Of a stretch of 64,000 bases of DNA, positions 52,107 through 63,575 are shown piece after piece. The DNA is taken from the NCBI GenBank assembly GCA_020137815.1, contig CM035362.1, forward strand, positions 212,605 to 276,604, given 5' to 3'. The notes under the pieces were generated by a model. That model was not told the origin of the DNA and ran no database searches. It saw nothing but the letters and a program-made list of their open reading frames with translations. The position numbers were made by a program, and so were the translations under genes. Source of the DNA: Hormiphora californensis (lineage: Eukaryota > Ctenophora > Tentaculata > Cydippida > Pleurobrachiidae). How positions within the stretch are numbered: the stretch's first letter is position 1; each line of letters opens with the position of its first letter.

Positions 52107-55100
52107 ATGATGTCTCTAGTGGTATTCCTTCTAGTACTCTTTGGTAAGTATCAACTGACATATCGTCATCTCAACAAATACTCCTTTTTACTTCTTTTAA
52201 TTCAAACCACAAGGGGTCGTTCAAACATATATATATCGTCCCTTTTTTACTTGTAGTTAATAAGTCTCTACTGCCTATATAATAGAAGAAGTCTCAACTA
52301 TCTAAAATAGAACCCTTGAACTAATGCTGGTTTCCCATTATTTCAGGAAATGGTCTGTGCCAGTTTGAGGAAAAGAAGAGTGTGCCAGTTCGAGCCAAAC
52401 CCAGCCGTATGTGTGAGAATGGGGAACCAGAGATCGTCAGGAAACCTGAGGTAAACTAGATAAACTGGGTTACCATTTAGTTAGGGGACTAATTAGCAAA
52501 CCTACTGGGAAATCATCCATGAAAAAGGTTACTAAATGGGAATGTGGTCCCAATGGACCTTTCTAACGAATACCGATTACATAATACACGACCACTTTCC
52601 AGCCAATGTACCTGGTCAAGAAACTGGGCGACTCTCTGAAAATTGAGTGTGTAGCCTACGGACTGCCCTCTCCCCTCGTCTACTGGGTCAAGGGCAAGAT
52701 GGACCTGACAGAGAACGAGAAGCGGAATCCCTGCTACGGGTATTGGTGCGAGTATCCTGTACTTTGATAGTATCGAGACTGATGATATCGACTATTATAC
52801 CTGTGTTGTTGAGGATTGCTGTAGGGGTAAGTCAAGGGGGATCTGAGAGGTGCTCATAGGGTTGGGATAATGTTTGTTCGTGGATATATATTCGTTTTTT
52901 AGGATAAACCAATTCGTAGTTGACGGATGGCGTTATTTCAAAATGACAGAGTAGAAAAGAGTTTTTACACTTTACAGGAAAAGATTGGTGACGCAGTCAC
53001 TCTTACAACTCCCGCACGTATCTGAGTTGTAAGAGAGGCGCCACCAAAGGTAGATATCTACATTTCCTCACATTTCAGGTTCTGTACAGTTATTTGAGAC
53101 TGAGATAAGATTGGAAATAAACGCACAGTGTACACGAAGACGTGAGTTGTTAATAGTTAACCCCGAGCTACATACGTCTCATTTGATTCACTTCCACACA
53201 TTGTATCAGTAAAACGAGGAGGAGTACCCAGTAAATCATGTTCTGTCTGGCGCCGCCGACCCCATCTGAGCACACTGTCAAATTGGGGTCTGGCTCGGCC
53301 AGGCAGATCGTATTCAAAAAAATTTAGTTCCAAAAATCACTCTCATGGCATACATTCAAGTCCTATCTTCATGGTAAACTACCCTGAGTTTTGGTAACCA
53401 TAGCAAGATTTTAGTATGAGGTTTGGTAACCATAGCAATGTTTTAGAAAGAGTTTTGGAAACCATAGCAACATTACACGTGACCTCGCAGCAAGGTAGCA
53501 TTCTCGTCTGTAGGTTGGTCCATTGAAGTGGAGGGAGGACGTGGTCTTTCTTTTGAGGGCAGGCACAACATTCTCCATGCGTATCTTGATTTGGGAGAGG
53601 ATTGTTAGGGTCTAGGGGCTGCAAGCATTTGATCCGAGAGGTGTCAAAGAGAGAAATAAATGGAATGAGAAGGGAATGAGACAATACAGGCAATTGGCAA
53701 ATTAAGGGACCAGAGGGCGGACAGAGAAGGATACGATAAATTCATCAATTACATAAAAAGCGATCGGAATGATGACCCCAGTTCGCTAGTTCTAATTGAA
53801 ACATTTAGCTATATCTCACCTGCAATTCCTCCTCATTTTTGTAGATCTAAACTGGATAGCAGCGAAGAAGATCCCATCCATATAGGACAGAAAGCGTGCC
53901 AGTACCATATAACATATAGGATGCATGTGAGGTAGGACATCCCTGTGATTCTTCAAGACGGTACATGTCATGTCCCCATAGGCGAAGAGGGCATTGGATA
54001 ACACTCCAAATAAGCAGCTGAGACCAATTGTAGTGGTCACGAACTTGCTGATTGTATCGGGGTCTGCAGAACTAGGAGGCAGTAGAAGGTAGAGGGTGAA
54101 TGCAATGATTAGCAAACCAAGCTCAGTGAAGGTGATAATTCCAGCTATTGGCAGCTCCGTATAATTCCCATCATGTCGGTGTCCTAACTCCTTCACCAGG
54201 ATGAGTTGTGCCACAGTCAGAATACCACAAATCACAACCCAGAGTACGCCCAACCGGTTTGTTAGAGGTGCCCTGCCTGTGGGGTACCAATCTAGAAAAT
54301 CACAGGCGAATGTAGAGCTGCGAGCAGCGCCTTTTAGGAAGCAGTGTGTCATGTAAAACGATAGGAACAGCCTGAAATGCAGAGATATGTTACATGCCCA
54401 AATATAGAATGTGTTATGCCCAAATATGGAGTGTGTCACGCATTACATTACCATATACGGTGAAGTCTTACTTTAGATATTGTGAGATGAACAAGATGGA
54501 CCAACTGCACCATTCTACTACCCTTAGGAAGGCTGTGCTGGTAAAATCAATCTCACCCCTACTCCACAACATTTCAGTTAGTCGGAAGCACATCATCCCA
54601 TTTAGAAAATCCAGGGCATGCACCGTCATGAAAACAATTCCAATTCCGTTCTGTTGGAAGAAGTAGAAGTTGCCAATGAAGGCGTTAGGAGATACGATGA
54701 GTAGGGCCAGTCCCAAGATAGGGGAGACCCATTTGACGAATCCAAGGGATCCCTCGCAGAAGGGTGAGGTTAGATCAGAGATATTTTCTGGTGGTATTGA
54801 TACCTCCAGGTGGGTGCCGTTTAGATCACAAAACATGCTTCTAACAAGGGTGGCAAGTTAGAGGTTGACTAGACTGTGTTTCGGGCGACAAATGTAAAGG
54901 GAGGGTTAGAACATAACAAGCAGGTTAGAGGGATACCAAGCGACTATATCGTGACATGCGTCAATGCGATGTGGTCGACACTTGTGATTTGTGGATGCTC
55001 GTGAAATGACACAAAACATATCGCAAACTGTTGTTATAACTGCGGACACAATACACACAGAAAACTTGCTATTGAAGATATTATATAAGATAAGAAGGGT

Positions 55101-57138
55101 TTTATAAAAGTAGATTTTATTTCAAGGTGACGTCCCATTTATGGGAAAGAGATTCTCTCGGAAACAGAGGTTAGATAAGCAAGCAGCTAGAAAGACACTG
55201 GGTGCTATAATATTTCACCTTCCCTCATGATATCAATGTTCACTTTTTGCTTTTGTTTTTATTCTTTTGTAGTAGCAGTAACAGTACCACCCCTTCTCTC
55301 CCTCCCATTACCACTCTCTCCCCCAGAGTCGGCTGGCTACTTCTGGGCCACTGTACCCCCTCACCCTCTCTCTCTCTCTCCCCTCAGAATCGGCTGGCTA
55401 CTTTTGAACCACTGTACCCCCTCACCCTCTCTCTCTCCCCCAGAGTCGGCTGGCTACTTCTGGACCACTGTACCCCCTCTCTCTCCCTCTCTCTCTCTCT
55501 CTCCCTCTCCCCTCAGAGTCGGCTGGCTACTTTTGAACCACTGTACCCCCTCACCCTCTCTCTCCCCTCAGAGTCGGCTGGCTACTTTTGGACCACTGTA
55601 CCCCCTCACCCTCCCCCTCCCCTGACCCTCTTTCTCTCCCCCAGAGTCGGCTGGCTACTTCTGGACTATTGTCTGGGACTACAAAAGTTGGTCAGATGCC
55701 AAGGAGTTCTGTGAAGGCCACAACATGGAGTTGGGTGAGTAAAGGATGGTGGTAATATCACCTTGTCACCATGACAACATGGAGTTGGGTGAGTAAAGGA
55801 TGCCCCGGTGGTGATTATCATCACCATGACAACATATCACCATGACAACATGAGCACCATGACAACATGAGCACCCTTCCTTTTAATCTCTATACCTTGG
55901 GCGGGGGTCAAGTGTACTACTAAGTACTAATAGGGGCTGGGTTTCCGTCAAAAGTTTATCCAATCAGGGACGGGTACCACGGGCTTCATTATTGATCAAG
56001 CTCTCAGTCCCTCATCCTCAGGCGTCCTACTCATTTTAGTTCTGTTCGATTTAAATATCACATTTAGGGCCATTCAAATCAAAATAATGCCATTGCTAGG
56101 ATAATCGTTTTAATCACTTGAAGTGATGGGTCACATAACGATAGAATAAAATGGAATCATATGTCCTTTGAACATACCGATTTGATATTTTAGTCACATA
56201 GAAGTCAAACTAGAATCTAGATTCATGATCAGATCAAAGTCAGCCAAACTTCGATGTATGTATATTCTTGTTCCGTACGATGAGAGTTTCGCCTTTTTTC
56301 ATGTTCCTTCCCATTCCTTCCTGAATAAATTTAATCCACACTCCATATCACTGTCAAAGCAGAAAGTTTAACACTCTCCTGTGTAACTAAAAGGATTCCC
56401 CTCACCCCCTTCCCAATGTTACAGCGGTGCCCAAGAATCAGTGGCAGAACGAGCAGCTGCATGCGGTGATCAAGGAGACCATGGGATCAGATCCTAACGG
56501 AAAGAAGTTCGCTCATCATAACATGGTAACCATGACAACCACATGAATTGTGATCCCCCTTTTGTTTATATCCAGTTGTGAAAATCCCGTGAAAACCGAA
56601 CCCCAGCTTGATTGTCTCTCCAATCTCCATTACATACTCCCTCCCTGTTATCATTGCCTCCCCCACCCCTGTTATCATTGCCCCCCCCCCTAGGTGTGGA
56701 TGGGTATATCTGATGGTGTCGTTGAGGGAGGGTTCTCAGATGTTAACACCCGGAAACCCATCTCCTACAGCAACTGGTTACCTAAACAGCCTGATAACTG
56801 GAAATTCCATGATGAAGAAGGTATATAAAACTGTTCAATCTCTACTCTAAAATTCGCTTTCTGATTCTATCGCTTTTTAGTTTTTTGGCCATCATGATTT
56901 AGCCACATTTTGTTTAATCGTGTCCAAAGTTTGGACTCCAAATTTTGGTGGATCTGAAAGTGATCCGGTTCATTTTGCAGAACATTACAACTGTTCACCT
57001 CTCACAGGTCAAGATGTGGTTGCCATGGATAGAGTCTCAGGAGAATGGGACGATAGCTATGGATTCTGGAAGCGACCATTCGCCTGCTACTGCCCTCCCC
57101 GAAATGAACGAGGCAAGAAGAAACGATCCTCCGAGTAA
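52107..57138 (+). CDS. Secreted Ig + C-type lectin protein (with frameshift and TGA)
   Basis: Eight exons: 52107-52143, 52347-52450, 52603-52826, 52978-53049, 55645-55734, 56425-56525, 56694-56820, 56981-57138; about 303 residues if read through. The start MMSLVVFLLVLFGNGLC is a signal peptide. Exon 3 holds an Ig domain (KIECVAYG ... DYYTCVVEDCC), but it is one base too long: the frame shifts at a C run near 52719. Exon 4 has an in-frame TGA at 52989-52991, though its phases fit both neighbours. Exons 5-8 form a C-type lectin domain with WMGISDG, the galactose-type calcium motif QPDN and a WDD near the end, so calcium-dependent sugar binding is likely. The tail is basic (RGKKKRSSE). Both defects could be base errors or mark a dying gene. 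A seven-helix gene lies antisense in intron 4. Confidence 0.82.
53380..53480. repeat. Three tandem units of about 33-55 bp
   Basis: TTTGGTAACCATAGCAA or close variants occur three times just downstream of the end of the antisense membrane-protein gene, inside the lectin intron. Confidence 0.6.
53612..54836 (-). CDS. Divergent seven-helix membrane protein
   Basis: Two main exons, 54836-54472 and 54371-53820, joined in phase (AA|G), and a likely tiny third exon from 53618 that adds two residues and stops at TAG (53612-53614); 307 residues. The N-terminus is short, without a signal peptide, and has two glycosylation sites (NGT at 6, NIS at 18). Seven hydrophobic segments lie near 33-58, 66-90, 102-131, 162-181, 197-219, 229-253 and 273-296, a GPCR-like layout. 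A DRY motif after helix 3, an NPxxY in helix 7 and a cysteine in the second outer loop are all missing, so a rhodopsin-family call is not justified. It may be an orphan lineage-specific receptor. It lies inside intron 4 of the lectin gene on the other strand. The exact 3' end is uncertain. Confidence 0.65.
54869..54920 (+). repeat. Dispersed repeat copy
   Basis: TAGACTGTGTTTCG followed by AATGTAAAGGGAGGGTTAGA and ACATAACAAG, matching 29155-29217. Just downstream, 54937-55007 resembles 39467-39535 (shared GCGTCAATGCGATGTG). Confidence 0.6.
55317..55644 (+). repeat. Minisatellite made of a splice acceptor and exon start
   Basis: Six copies of a polypyrimidine tract, AG and the first 30 or so bases of lectin exon 5 (AGTCGGCTGGCTACTTCTGG). 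The AGs end at 55326, 55387, 55443, 55516, 55571 and 55644; spacing is 52-73 bp. Only the last copy runs on into the true exon. Each copy keeps a usable-looking acceptor, so the spliceosome faces six near-equal choices. Confidence 0.85.
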
Positions 57139-58359
57139 ACCTTGAAATTTGAACTGTAGACTTTGTGGTGACATTTTTTGTTGAATTTGACAATTTCAAT
57201 TGTTTGATTGCTATACCATGCTTTTTCTCATTCAAATTACTGAGTTTTATTCGTTAGGCTGAAAATCTTGCCACATCTCGTCCTGTACTGCAGCTAATGG
57301 ACTAGTCTCTGTAGCGCGTGAAGTTTTTGAATCTACACTGCAAACCACGCCGCGCAATTATGAAATGTAGTGCGCGTCAAAATTCATTTTTTTTATTTAT
57401 GACTCAATTTTCAAGTGTAAAAATTTCAAAACTTTTTTAGTTCGGCCGTCATCTGGTCGGTTTTATTCCCGACTCCCGTCTGTTATGGTGGCTGTTACTA
57501 GCTGAAGTGAACTAAATACAGAACAAATTAATGCATTATTCTGCAGATTTGGCCTTTGTTTTTGGTAGATCCATTAGTTTTCCCGAATTAGAAACTGATC
57601 ACAGATCAATCCGCCTGGTGACCCACCACACAGACGTTGTGATACGTCCCCAGATAACTGCATCGAACACCGTCATAACTGACTGTATCTATAATATGTT
57701 AAACATAACGCCGACGATTGTACAGGATCTAGAAAGTGTGCTGTGTGACACAAGCTGTTCAAAGACCATGATTCATCATTCATGAATGAAAATAGTTGTC
57801 GACCCTCGTCAACCACCATTGACCATTATTGTCTAAAACGTTGTAACTTCACCGTGTGCTTTTCTTAATAAATTCTCGACGTTTGACACAATCCTGTTGA
57901 AAACTTTTGGTACTTTTGGCACTGAGTGTTACTTTTTATCTCTATTTCTTGTACTTTGAGTTATGCGATGTTGGCCTAAGAGCAGTGTTCTAGGCCGTGA
58001 CCTAATTCCCTAGCCCTGTTGTATTTTACTTTCACCCTCTTGCTTCTCCTTACATCGTGCGGCTTGTGGGTCCCAACGATAGTCTCTGATCTCTGTTACT
58101 CGTCGGATCTTTCTGTCTTTTTTCGAAATTACAGTACTACTTATTCCTCAAGAGTCAAGAATCGAGATATTGAGCATCCGTTTTACTAAAAGACGTGTGT
58201 AACACACTGGTCACTGTATGCATTTGTTGTTTCTACGATTAAAATCCAGTTTCAAGTTCCATCTCTGTCTGTTAAGTGCCTGGTGGAGGCCGCACCGCCA
58301 CCAGGCACCTAACTTTCGGGCAATTCATTACATCTCTAAATAATAATAATACCTGTTAG
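57139..58359. other. Intergenic, 3' of lectin gene
   Basis: Contains the lectin 3' UTR and the upstream region of the next gene. A strong stem-loop, GTGCCTGGTGG/CCACCAGGCAC, lies at about 58275-58307. No exon is recognised. Confidence 0.45.
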
Positions 58360-59675
58360 GTGCAGCACATGGTCCAGAGCTGTGACCTCATTATGGAGCT
58401 GAACTCACCTGTCAGCAAAAATGTCAAGGTAAGAACCGGGCCACCACTCACCAGTATACTGGCTCCCCCTCACATATGGCCACTAGGTAGCGTCCCACTC
58501 CCGCCATTAGCAATACACCCCCTCAACCCACGAGGTGGGTGGTAATTACTAAGCAGGCACCGCTAGTGATACGCTGGCTCCCCTTCAACCCCTTTAGCTG
58601 GCCGCCCTTTTTCACCACCTTTCCGGAGTTTTGTTTTATCTGACCACTATGTGGGACACATGAAGTTTGTAGCCCGAATCTTTGGGGTCTAAGCAAGGGC
58701 ACAAGAAGTGAACAATGTTAGTGTTGGATCAAGTTAAACACTTAATTTCTTGGGCAGGAGTCCAACTGATTTGTTCGGTTTGTTCTATACCTTAGCGCTA
58801 CTTTGATTTGGTGAACTACAGGATGTTTCACCTCCAAGTCCCCCTACTGCTTCCAAAGAATTAACACGCTCTTGTTTAGGGGGTTGTGTTACAATATGTC
58901 ATACATGTGCAACTAAAATACTCCCTGCACTTTTAATAAAACACCTGTTAACAATAATCGAGGGGTTATTATACGGACTCTCCCGCCCGATATAGATCTT
59001 TGTAGATGTATCTCTCATAACTCATTATCAACCTGATCTCTCCCAATTGCTAGATCACGTCATAGCTCCTTGGGACTTGGGTTCCCCTCGCAGCCCGCAG
59101 GCCAACATAGTATGTGAAATGTGTACCAGCTGCCATGTTTTAGTAAAGACCTAGGTCGAGGGAAATACACAGTCAGACCATCTATCTTAAGAGAATATCC
59201 CCTCTTTTACCTAGATATTATCGCATACCTCTCACTCTCGACCTTTTATTTCTCACCCTCTTCTCCCCATCCACACTCCTCTCTCCCCATCCCCAATCCC
59301 TCCCCCCTCCAGGTGGCTGTACCGACAGAGGAGCAGAAGAGAATCGCCTCTTCTCACCCCTCTCTACCTCGCCCTTCTCCCCTCCCTCATCCACCCCGCA
59401 CTCCTCTCTACCTCACCCTCTCCTCACTCCTCTCCCCATAGATCCCTCATCCACTTCTCCATCTTCTCCCCATCTCTCTATTTTCCAGGTGGCTGTACCT
59501 ACAGAGGAGCAGAAGCGAATCGCCCAGTTGTCCAGCATTGAGCGGATTGACAAACTCCAGGACACATACATCAGTTATATGGTAGACATAACCAAAAAGT
59601 CACAAGAGGAATGTGCCATGCAGCTAGCAATGACGGATATGAACGTTGAACTTGCTATCGAAAATCTAATTGATG
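58360..59675 (+). CDS. 5' part of gene with UBA-like domain (UBAP2/lingerer-like)
   Basis: Two joined exons, 58360-58428 (phase 0 to 0) and 59489-59675. An ATG at 58369 may be the start: MVQSCDLIMELNSPVSKNVK, then VAVPTEEQKRIAQLSS. A UBA-like fold follows, with DITKKSQEECAMQLAMTDMN and VELAIENLIDG. The order 'EEQ-x-I ... DIT-K-QEEC ... NxxVxxAIxxLxxG' recalls the N-terminal UBA region of UBAP2/UBAP2L/lingerer, which bind ubiquitin and act with RNA-granule proteins. This is a family resemblance, not proof. Exon 1 may instead be internal, since it is preceded by TTAG. Later exons must lie beyond the LTR element or outside the window. Both splice sites of the second exon are duplicated nearby. 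Confidence 0.55.
59311..59348 (+). repeat. Partial duplicate of acceptor plus exon start
   Basis: AG followed by 36 bases nearly identical to the start of the 59489 exon (GTGGCTGTACCGACAGAGGA), then pyrimidine-rich intron. The tandem copy lies 176 bp upstream of the real exon and looks like a usable acceptor. Confidence 0.85.
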
Positions 59676-59820
59676 GTAAGTGATATAGTTGATATGTTGA
59701 GAATTGATGGTAAGTGATATAGTTGATGTGTTGAGAATTGATGGTAAGTGATATAGTTGATATGTTGAGAATTGATGGTAAGTGATATAGTTGATGTGTT
59801 GAGAATTGATGGTAAGTGAT
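59676..59820 (+). repeat. 34-bp tandem repeat of a splice donor
   Basis: The unit starts with GTAAGTGATATAGTTGAT and ends AGAATTGATG, so each copy recreates the exon end and donor ATTGATG|GTAAGT. Donors lie at 59676, 59710, 59744, 59778 and 59812. Use of any distal donor would insert GGT AAG TGA and stop translation. Confidence 0.9.
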
Positions 59821-59909
59821 AAAGTTGATATATTAGTTCAGCAAATCAAGTAGTGGGTTGTGTACTACACAACCCACTACTTGATTTGCTGAACTAATAT
59901 ATCAACTTT
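59821..59909. repeat. Perfect 89-bp palindrome
   Basis: Arms of 44 bp (AAAGTTGATATATTAGTTCA at the outside) are perfect complements around a single C at 59865. It directly follows the donor-repeat array. It has no transposon-like target duplication that I can see. Confidence 0.9.
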
Positions 59910-60044
59910 ATGGTTGCTAAGTTGAAATTTTTGAATACTCAATTTTAAAGTCTTGCACATGTATTGGGATGTTCTATGAACTAATTTCCGTGTTTTGAAA
60001 TTTTAAAATTTTAAAATTTTTTTTCGATTTTTTCCCGATTTTTC

Positions 60045-60525
60045 ACCAAAAACAAGGGTCACAAAAGTGGCTTGCGATCCTTAGTGGCTCAACCGTTTGG
60101 GCTGAAACTCCGGATATCTGTAGATAATTACCCAATAAATAACAGGAAATATGATTCACATCGATATTTGACTATAAAGACCCAATTTTATACTATACAA
60201 CCGTATGTACACGAATACAACCCATGTGCACTGCAATAAACAGCAAAAACAAGGGTCACAAAAGTGGCTTGCGATCCTTAGTGGCTCAACCGTTTGGGCT
60301 GAAACTCCGGATATCAGTAGATAATTACCCAATGAATAACAGGAAATATGATGCATAGCGATATTTGACTATAAAGACCCAATTTTATACTATACAACCG
60401 TATGTACACGAATACAACCCATGTGCACTGCAATAAACAGCAAAAACAAGGGTCACAAAAGTGGCTTGCGATCCTTAGTGGCTCAACCGTTTGGGCTGAA
60501 ACTCTGGATATCTGTAGATAATTAT
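60045..60525 (+). repeat. 197-bp tandem repeat, about 2.4 copies
   Basis: The unit begins CAAAAACAAGGGTCACAAAA; starts at about 60047, 60244 and 60441. Copies are nearly identical. Non-coding. Confidence 0.88.
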
Positions 60526-60583
60526 TTAGAGCAAAAACTAATTGAAATTAGTTCGCCAGAAAGGTGGCCCATTTTGAACTTAC

Positions 60584-61137
60584 TGTGGGGTTAGATGAGT
60601 GTCAGATGAGTGTTATTTATTAGTATTCCAGTCACAGTGATTGCGAGCTGTCTGCAAGTTTCTATTCTGCACTACTCATTAAAACCCATGAACAACCTTG
60701 ACCCTTGTTCTGAGAAGCAGCTATTGTTTCCAGACGTTTAGGACTCTTTACAGCTTAGAACCCCGCTTGGAACTGCACAGTTCTGGTGCAGTTCATTTAC
60801 ATCATAAAGGGAGCTTGCAAAACGTCTAGCTGTTTCAGATCCTTACTCGCTGCCTTGCTAACAATAGAACAGCACGCTTATTGGTTCACATCTAGGTTCA
60901 GCTGAGATGATTGGTCACTAGGTTCTTATCACGTGATTAAGTTTTCTTGTATATTATAGAGGTTAGAGCCGAGGGAGATTCAGAGTCTAGGGAGAACTTC
61001 TCGATTCAGACAGCTTTGATATGTTTCAACATTATAGTTCTACAGCTTGAAAACTATAAAACTTTGTGTTTCAATTCTACTACCACTAGACGAGCAGCCT
61101 AGGCACAGCCACTAAACACCCGGCTGTGTGTCCTACA
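60584..61137 (+). mobile_element. 5' LTR of a non-autonomous LTR retrotransposon
   Basis: Begins TGTGGGGTTAGATGAG and ends TGTGTGTCCTACA (TG...CA). Repeated from 63576 to the window end with one difference in 425 bases (T60833 against C63825), which means a recent insertion. A TATA-like TATATTATAG lies near 60950. Confidence 0.92.
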
Positions 61138-63575
61138 TTTATGGTGCTGTAACCAGGATCACTCAGCAGCCAGGAGATCGAGGCATCAGGAGAAACAGCA
61201 GCCAGGAGACCGAGGCATCAGGAGAAATAGCAGCCAGGAGACCGAGGCATCAGGAGAAACAGCAGCCAGGAGACCGAGGTAAAGACAGAACCGCGAGCGG
61301 TGTCAGCAGAAGCAGTCAGAGGTACGATCTGAGGCAGCCAGAACCCAGCTGTACGAATAGAAGAAGCAGCAGAACCCAGCGGCATGTACAGAAGCAGCAG
61401 AACTCAGCGACACCAGAAGAAGCAGCAGAACCCAGCGACACCAGAAGAAGCAGCAGAACCCAGCGACACCAGAAGAAGCAGCAGAACCCAGCGACACCAG
61501 AAGAAGCAGCAGAACCCAGCGGCACCAGAAGAAGCAGCAGAACCCAGCAGAACCAGAAGAAGCAGCAGAACCCAGCGGTGCCAGAAGAAGTAGCAGAACC
61601 CAGCGGCACCAGAAGAAGCAGCAGAACCCAGCGGTACGGACAGAAGCAGTCAGAACCCAGCGGTACCAGAAGAAGCAGCAGAACCCAGCGGTGCCAGAAG
61701 AAGTAGCAGAACCCAGCGGCACCAGAAGAAGCAGCAGAACCCAGCGGTACGAACAGAAGCAGTCAGAACCCAGCGGTACCAGAAGAAGCAGCAGAACCCA
61801 GCGGTACCAGAAGAAACAGCAGAACCCAGCGGTACCAGAAGAAACAGCAGAACCCAGCGGTACACACAGAAGCAGCCAGAAGACAGAGATAAAAACAGAA
61901 GCAGGAAGAGGAGTCAGCAAAAGCAACCAGCGGCACCAGAAGAAGCAGTCAGAACCCAGTGGTACGAACAGAAGCAGTCAGAACCCAGCAGTACGAACAG
62001 AAGCAGTACAGTCAGTTAACCCAGCGGCACGTACAGAAGCAGTCAGAACCCAGCGGCACCAGAAGATCAGCAGCCTGAGGACAGAGGTACGAACATCAGC
62101 AGCCCGAAGAACTCCAAACCGTCAACAGAAAGACATAGAAAACCAGCTACCTGTTTTTGGGGAATCTAGTGATTTGAGCTAGCCTCAACTCCGAACAAAC
62201 GCCACCGCTGGTGCCAATCACCGATTCAACAAAACGGGAACCGGCCGACGGAAGTTCTATGAAGAAGCTATATAAGGACAATCATTCGTGTGTTTTCAGA
62301 AGGTTGGTAATTTTGAGTTACATTGGACAATGCAATGAACGGTTGAAGTTGAACAATGAAGTTTTGGCAACTATTGAGATGATTTTTTAGGAAAGAGGTT
62401 TACACTATTCGCCTTGAGCAAATTTCTCAGCAGTTCAATCTTCAGCAGCTAAACTAACTTTGCTTCACGCTTAAACGTCTGTTATCTGCTTGTATGTTTA
62501 TCAGTGAACTTGTATCATCCAGCTCGTATGTTGTGAGTTTGTTGGTATTCGCCAATCTTTGTAATTTATGTTATCAACCTGTATTGGATGTTTCAGCTGC
62601 TTGTAAGTTTAGGTGTGTCCTAAGTAATTCTTTCAGTTCAGTAAGTGCTTGTGTCATACTGTCATGTCAAGGGAGTTCTGTTTTTTTGTCTTGAGTGTTA
62701 TATCTGTTTCTGGTTTATTTGTAAACGTTATATAAGAAAGTAATATCTGTAGATTATTGATAAATTAAATCGAGTGAGAGAGAATTAAAGAGAGAAAGAG
62801 AGGGAGAGAGTGAGAATATGAGAGATATGTAAATGTGAATAAGAGAGTGACAAAATAATATTCAGATTACCAGATAAGTACCGGTGGAGCAGTGAGAAAT
62901 AGTTTTGAAATGTGAATAATTGAATATGAGAGCCCACCGAGTACGCTTGAGCCGTCAAGTTTAGAAAGGTGCGAGACGTCGTGAAGGTTCAAGTGGGCAA
63001 CCCGTTATCTAGTAGAATTGCCCCTACATAGATTACGGCTGTTATCAGAAAGTTCATTTGTGGCAAAGGATTGGTCCCCTCTACCACAAAACCAGGAATC
63101 AGTCTGACCAACTGTTTGAATGGCGAGTTTGATGATAACAACCTTGAACCATAGGAAATAGGAATGAGAGAGATGTGATTATGATATGATGTGAGTATGA
63201 TATGAGTTATCGATTAAATTTTTTGTTTAGTTGTCATAAGTATGTTTAGTTCCACTGTTTAGTTTTCCCAGATTATCCATAAGTTTTAAAGTAGGTCATA
63301 TGATTTTTCTGTTACATTTACTTTGTCCTAAGTAGTATTTGTCTGCATTTAATTAGTCTCAGATCGAGTAACATTGTAATGCCATGTAGTAGGTTGTCTA
63401 AAAGTTTTCTTAAAGTGTATCTGTTGCTGCAAATTCATTTAAAGCTGTTCTTTGATTCTATGACTTAAACTTTTAAGCTAGCTACTGCTAGTATGTAGTG
63501 ATATATATTTGCGAGTTTTTAATTTATTTTATTTGGGAGTAAAGGATTAAAAGATCATTGGAGAAGAGAGTGGAT
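61138..63575 (+). mobile_element. Internal region of the LTR element
   Basis: Starts with a primer-binding-like site, TGGTGCTGTAACCAGGATC (61142-61160), and ends with a purine tract (GGAGAAGAGAGTGGA, 63560-63574) just before the 3' LTR. Only 2.4 kb long, it has no gag, protease, reverse transcriptase or integrase motif. It carries a 32-bp repeat (about 61163-61280) and a long 28-bp minisatellite. A TRIM/LARD-like element moved by other elements' enzymes is the best fit. Confidence 0.82.
61365..62060 (+). repeat. 28-bp minisatellite inside the LTR element
   Basis: The unit is close to AGAAGCAGCAGAACCCAGCG plus G[GT]ACCAGA. Since 28 is not a multiple of 3, three units (84 nt) encode a 28-residue cycle that is the same in every plus frame (EEAAEPSGTRR, SSRTQRYQKK, QQNPAVPEE). 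The minus strand is also open. Some units are degenerate or have insertions (TCAGAACCC). Confidence 0.9.

Noticed and set aside
53379-53693. 104-codon minus frame below the seven-helix gene
   Set aside because: It overlaps the probable last intron, tiny exon and 3' flank, including the tandem TTTGGTAACCATAGCAA repeats; no family seen.
61303-61926. 207-codon minus-strand frame inside the LTR element
   Set aside because: It is the antisense reading of the 28-bp minisatellite, not a gene.
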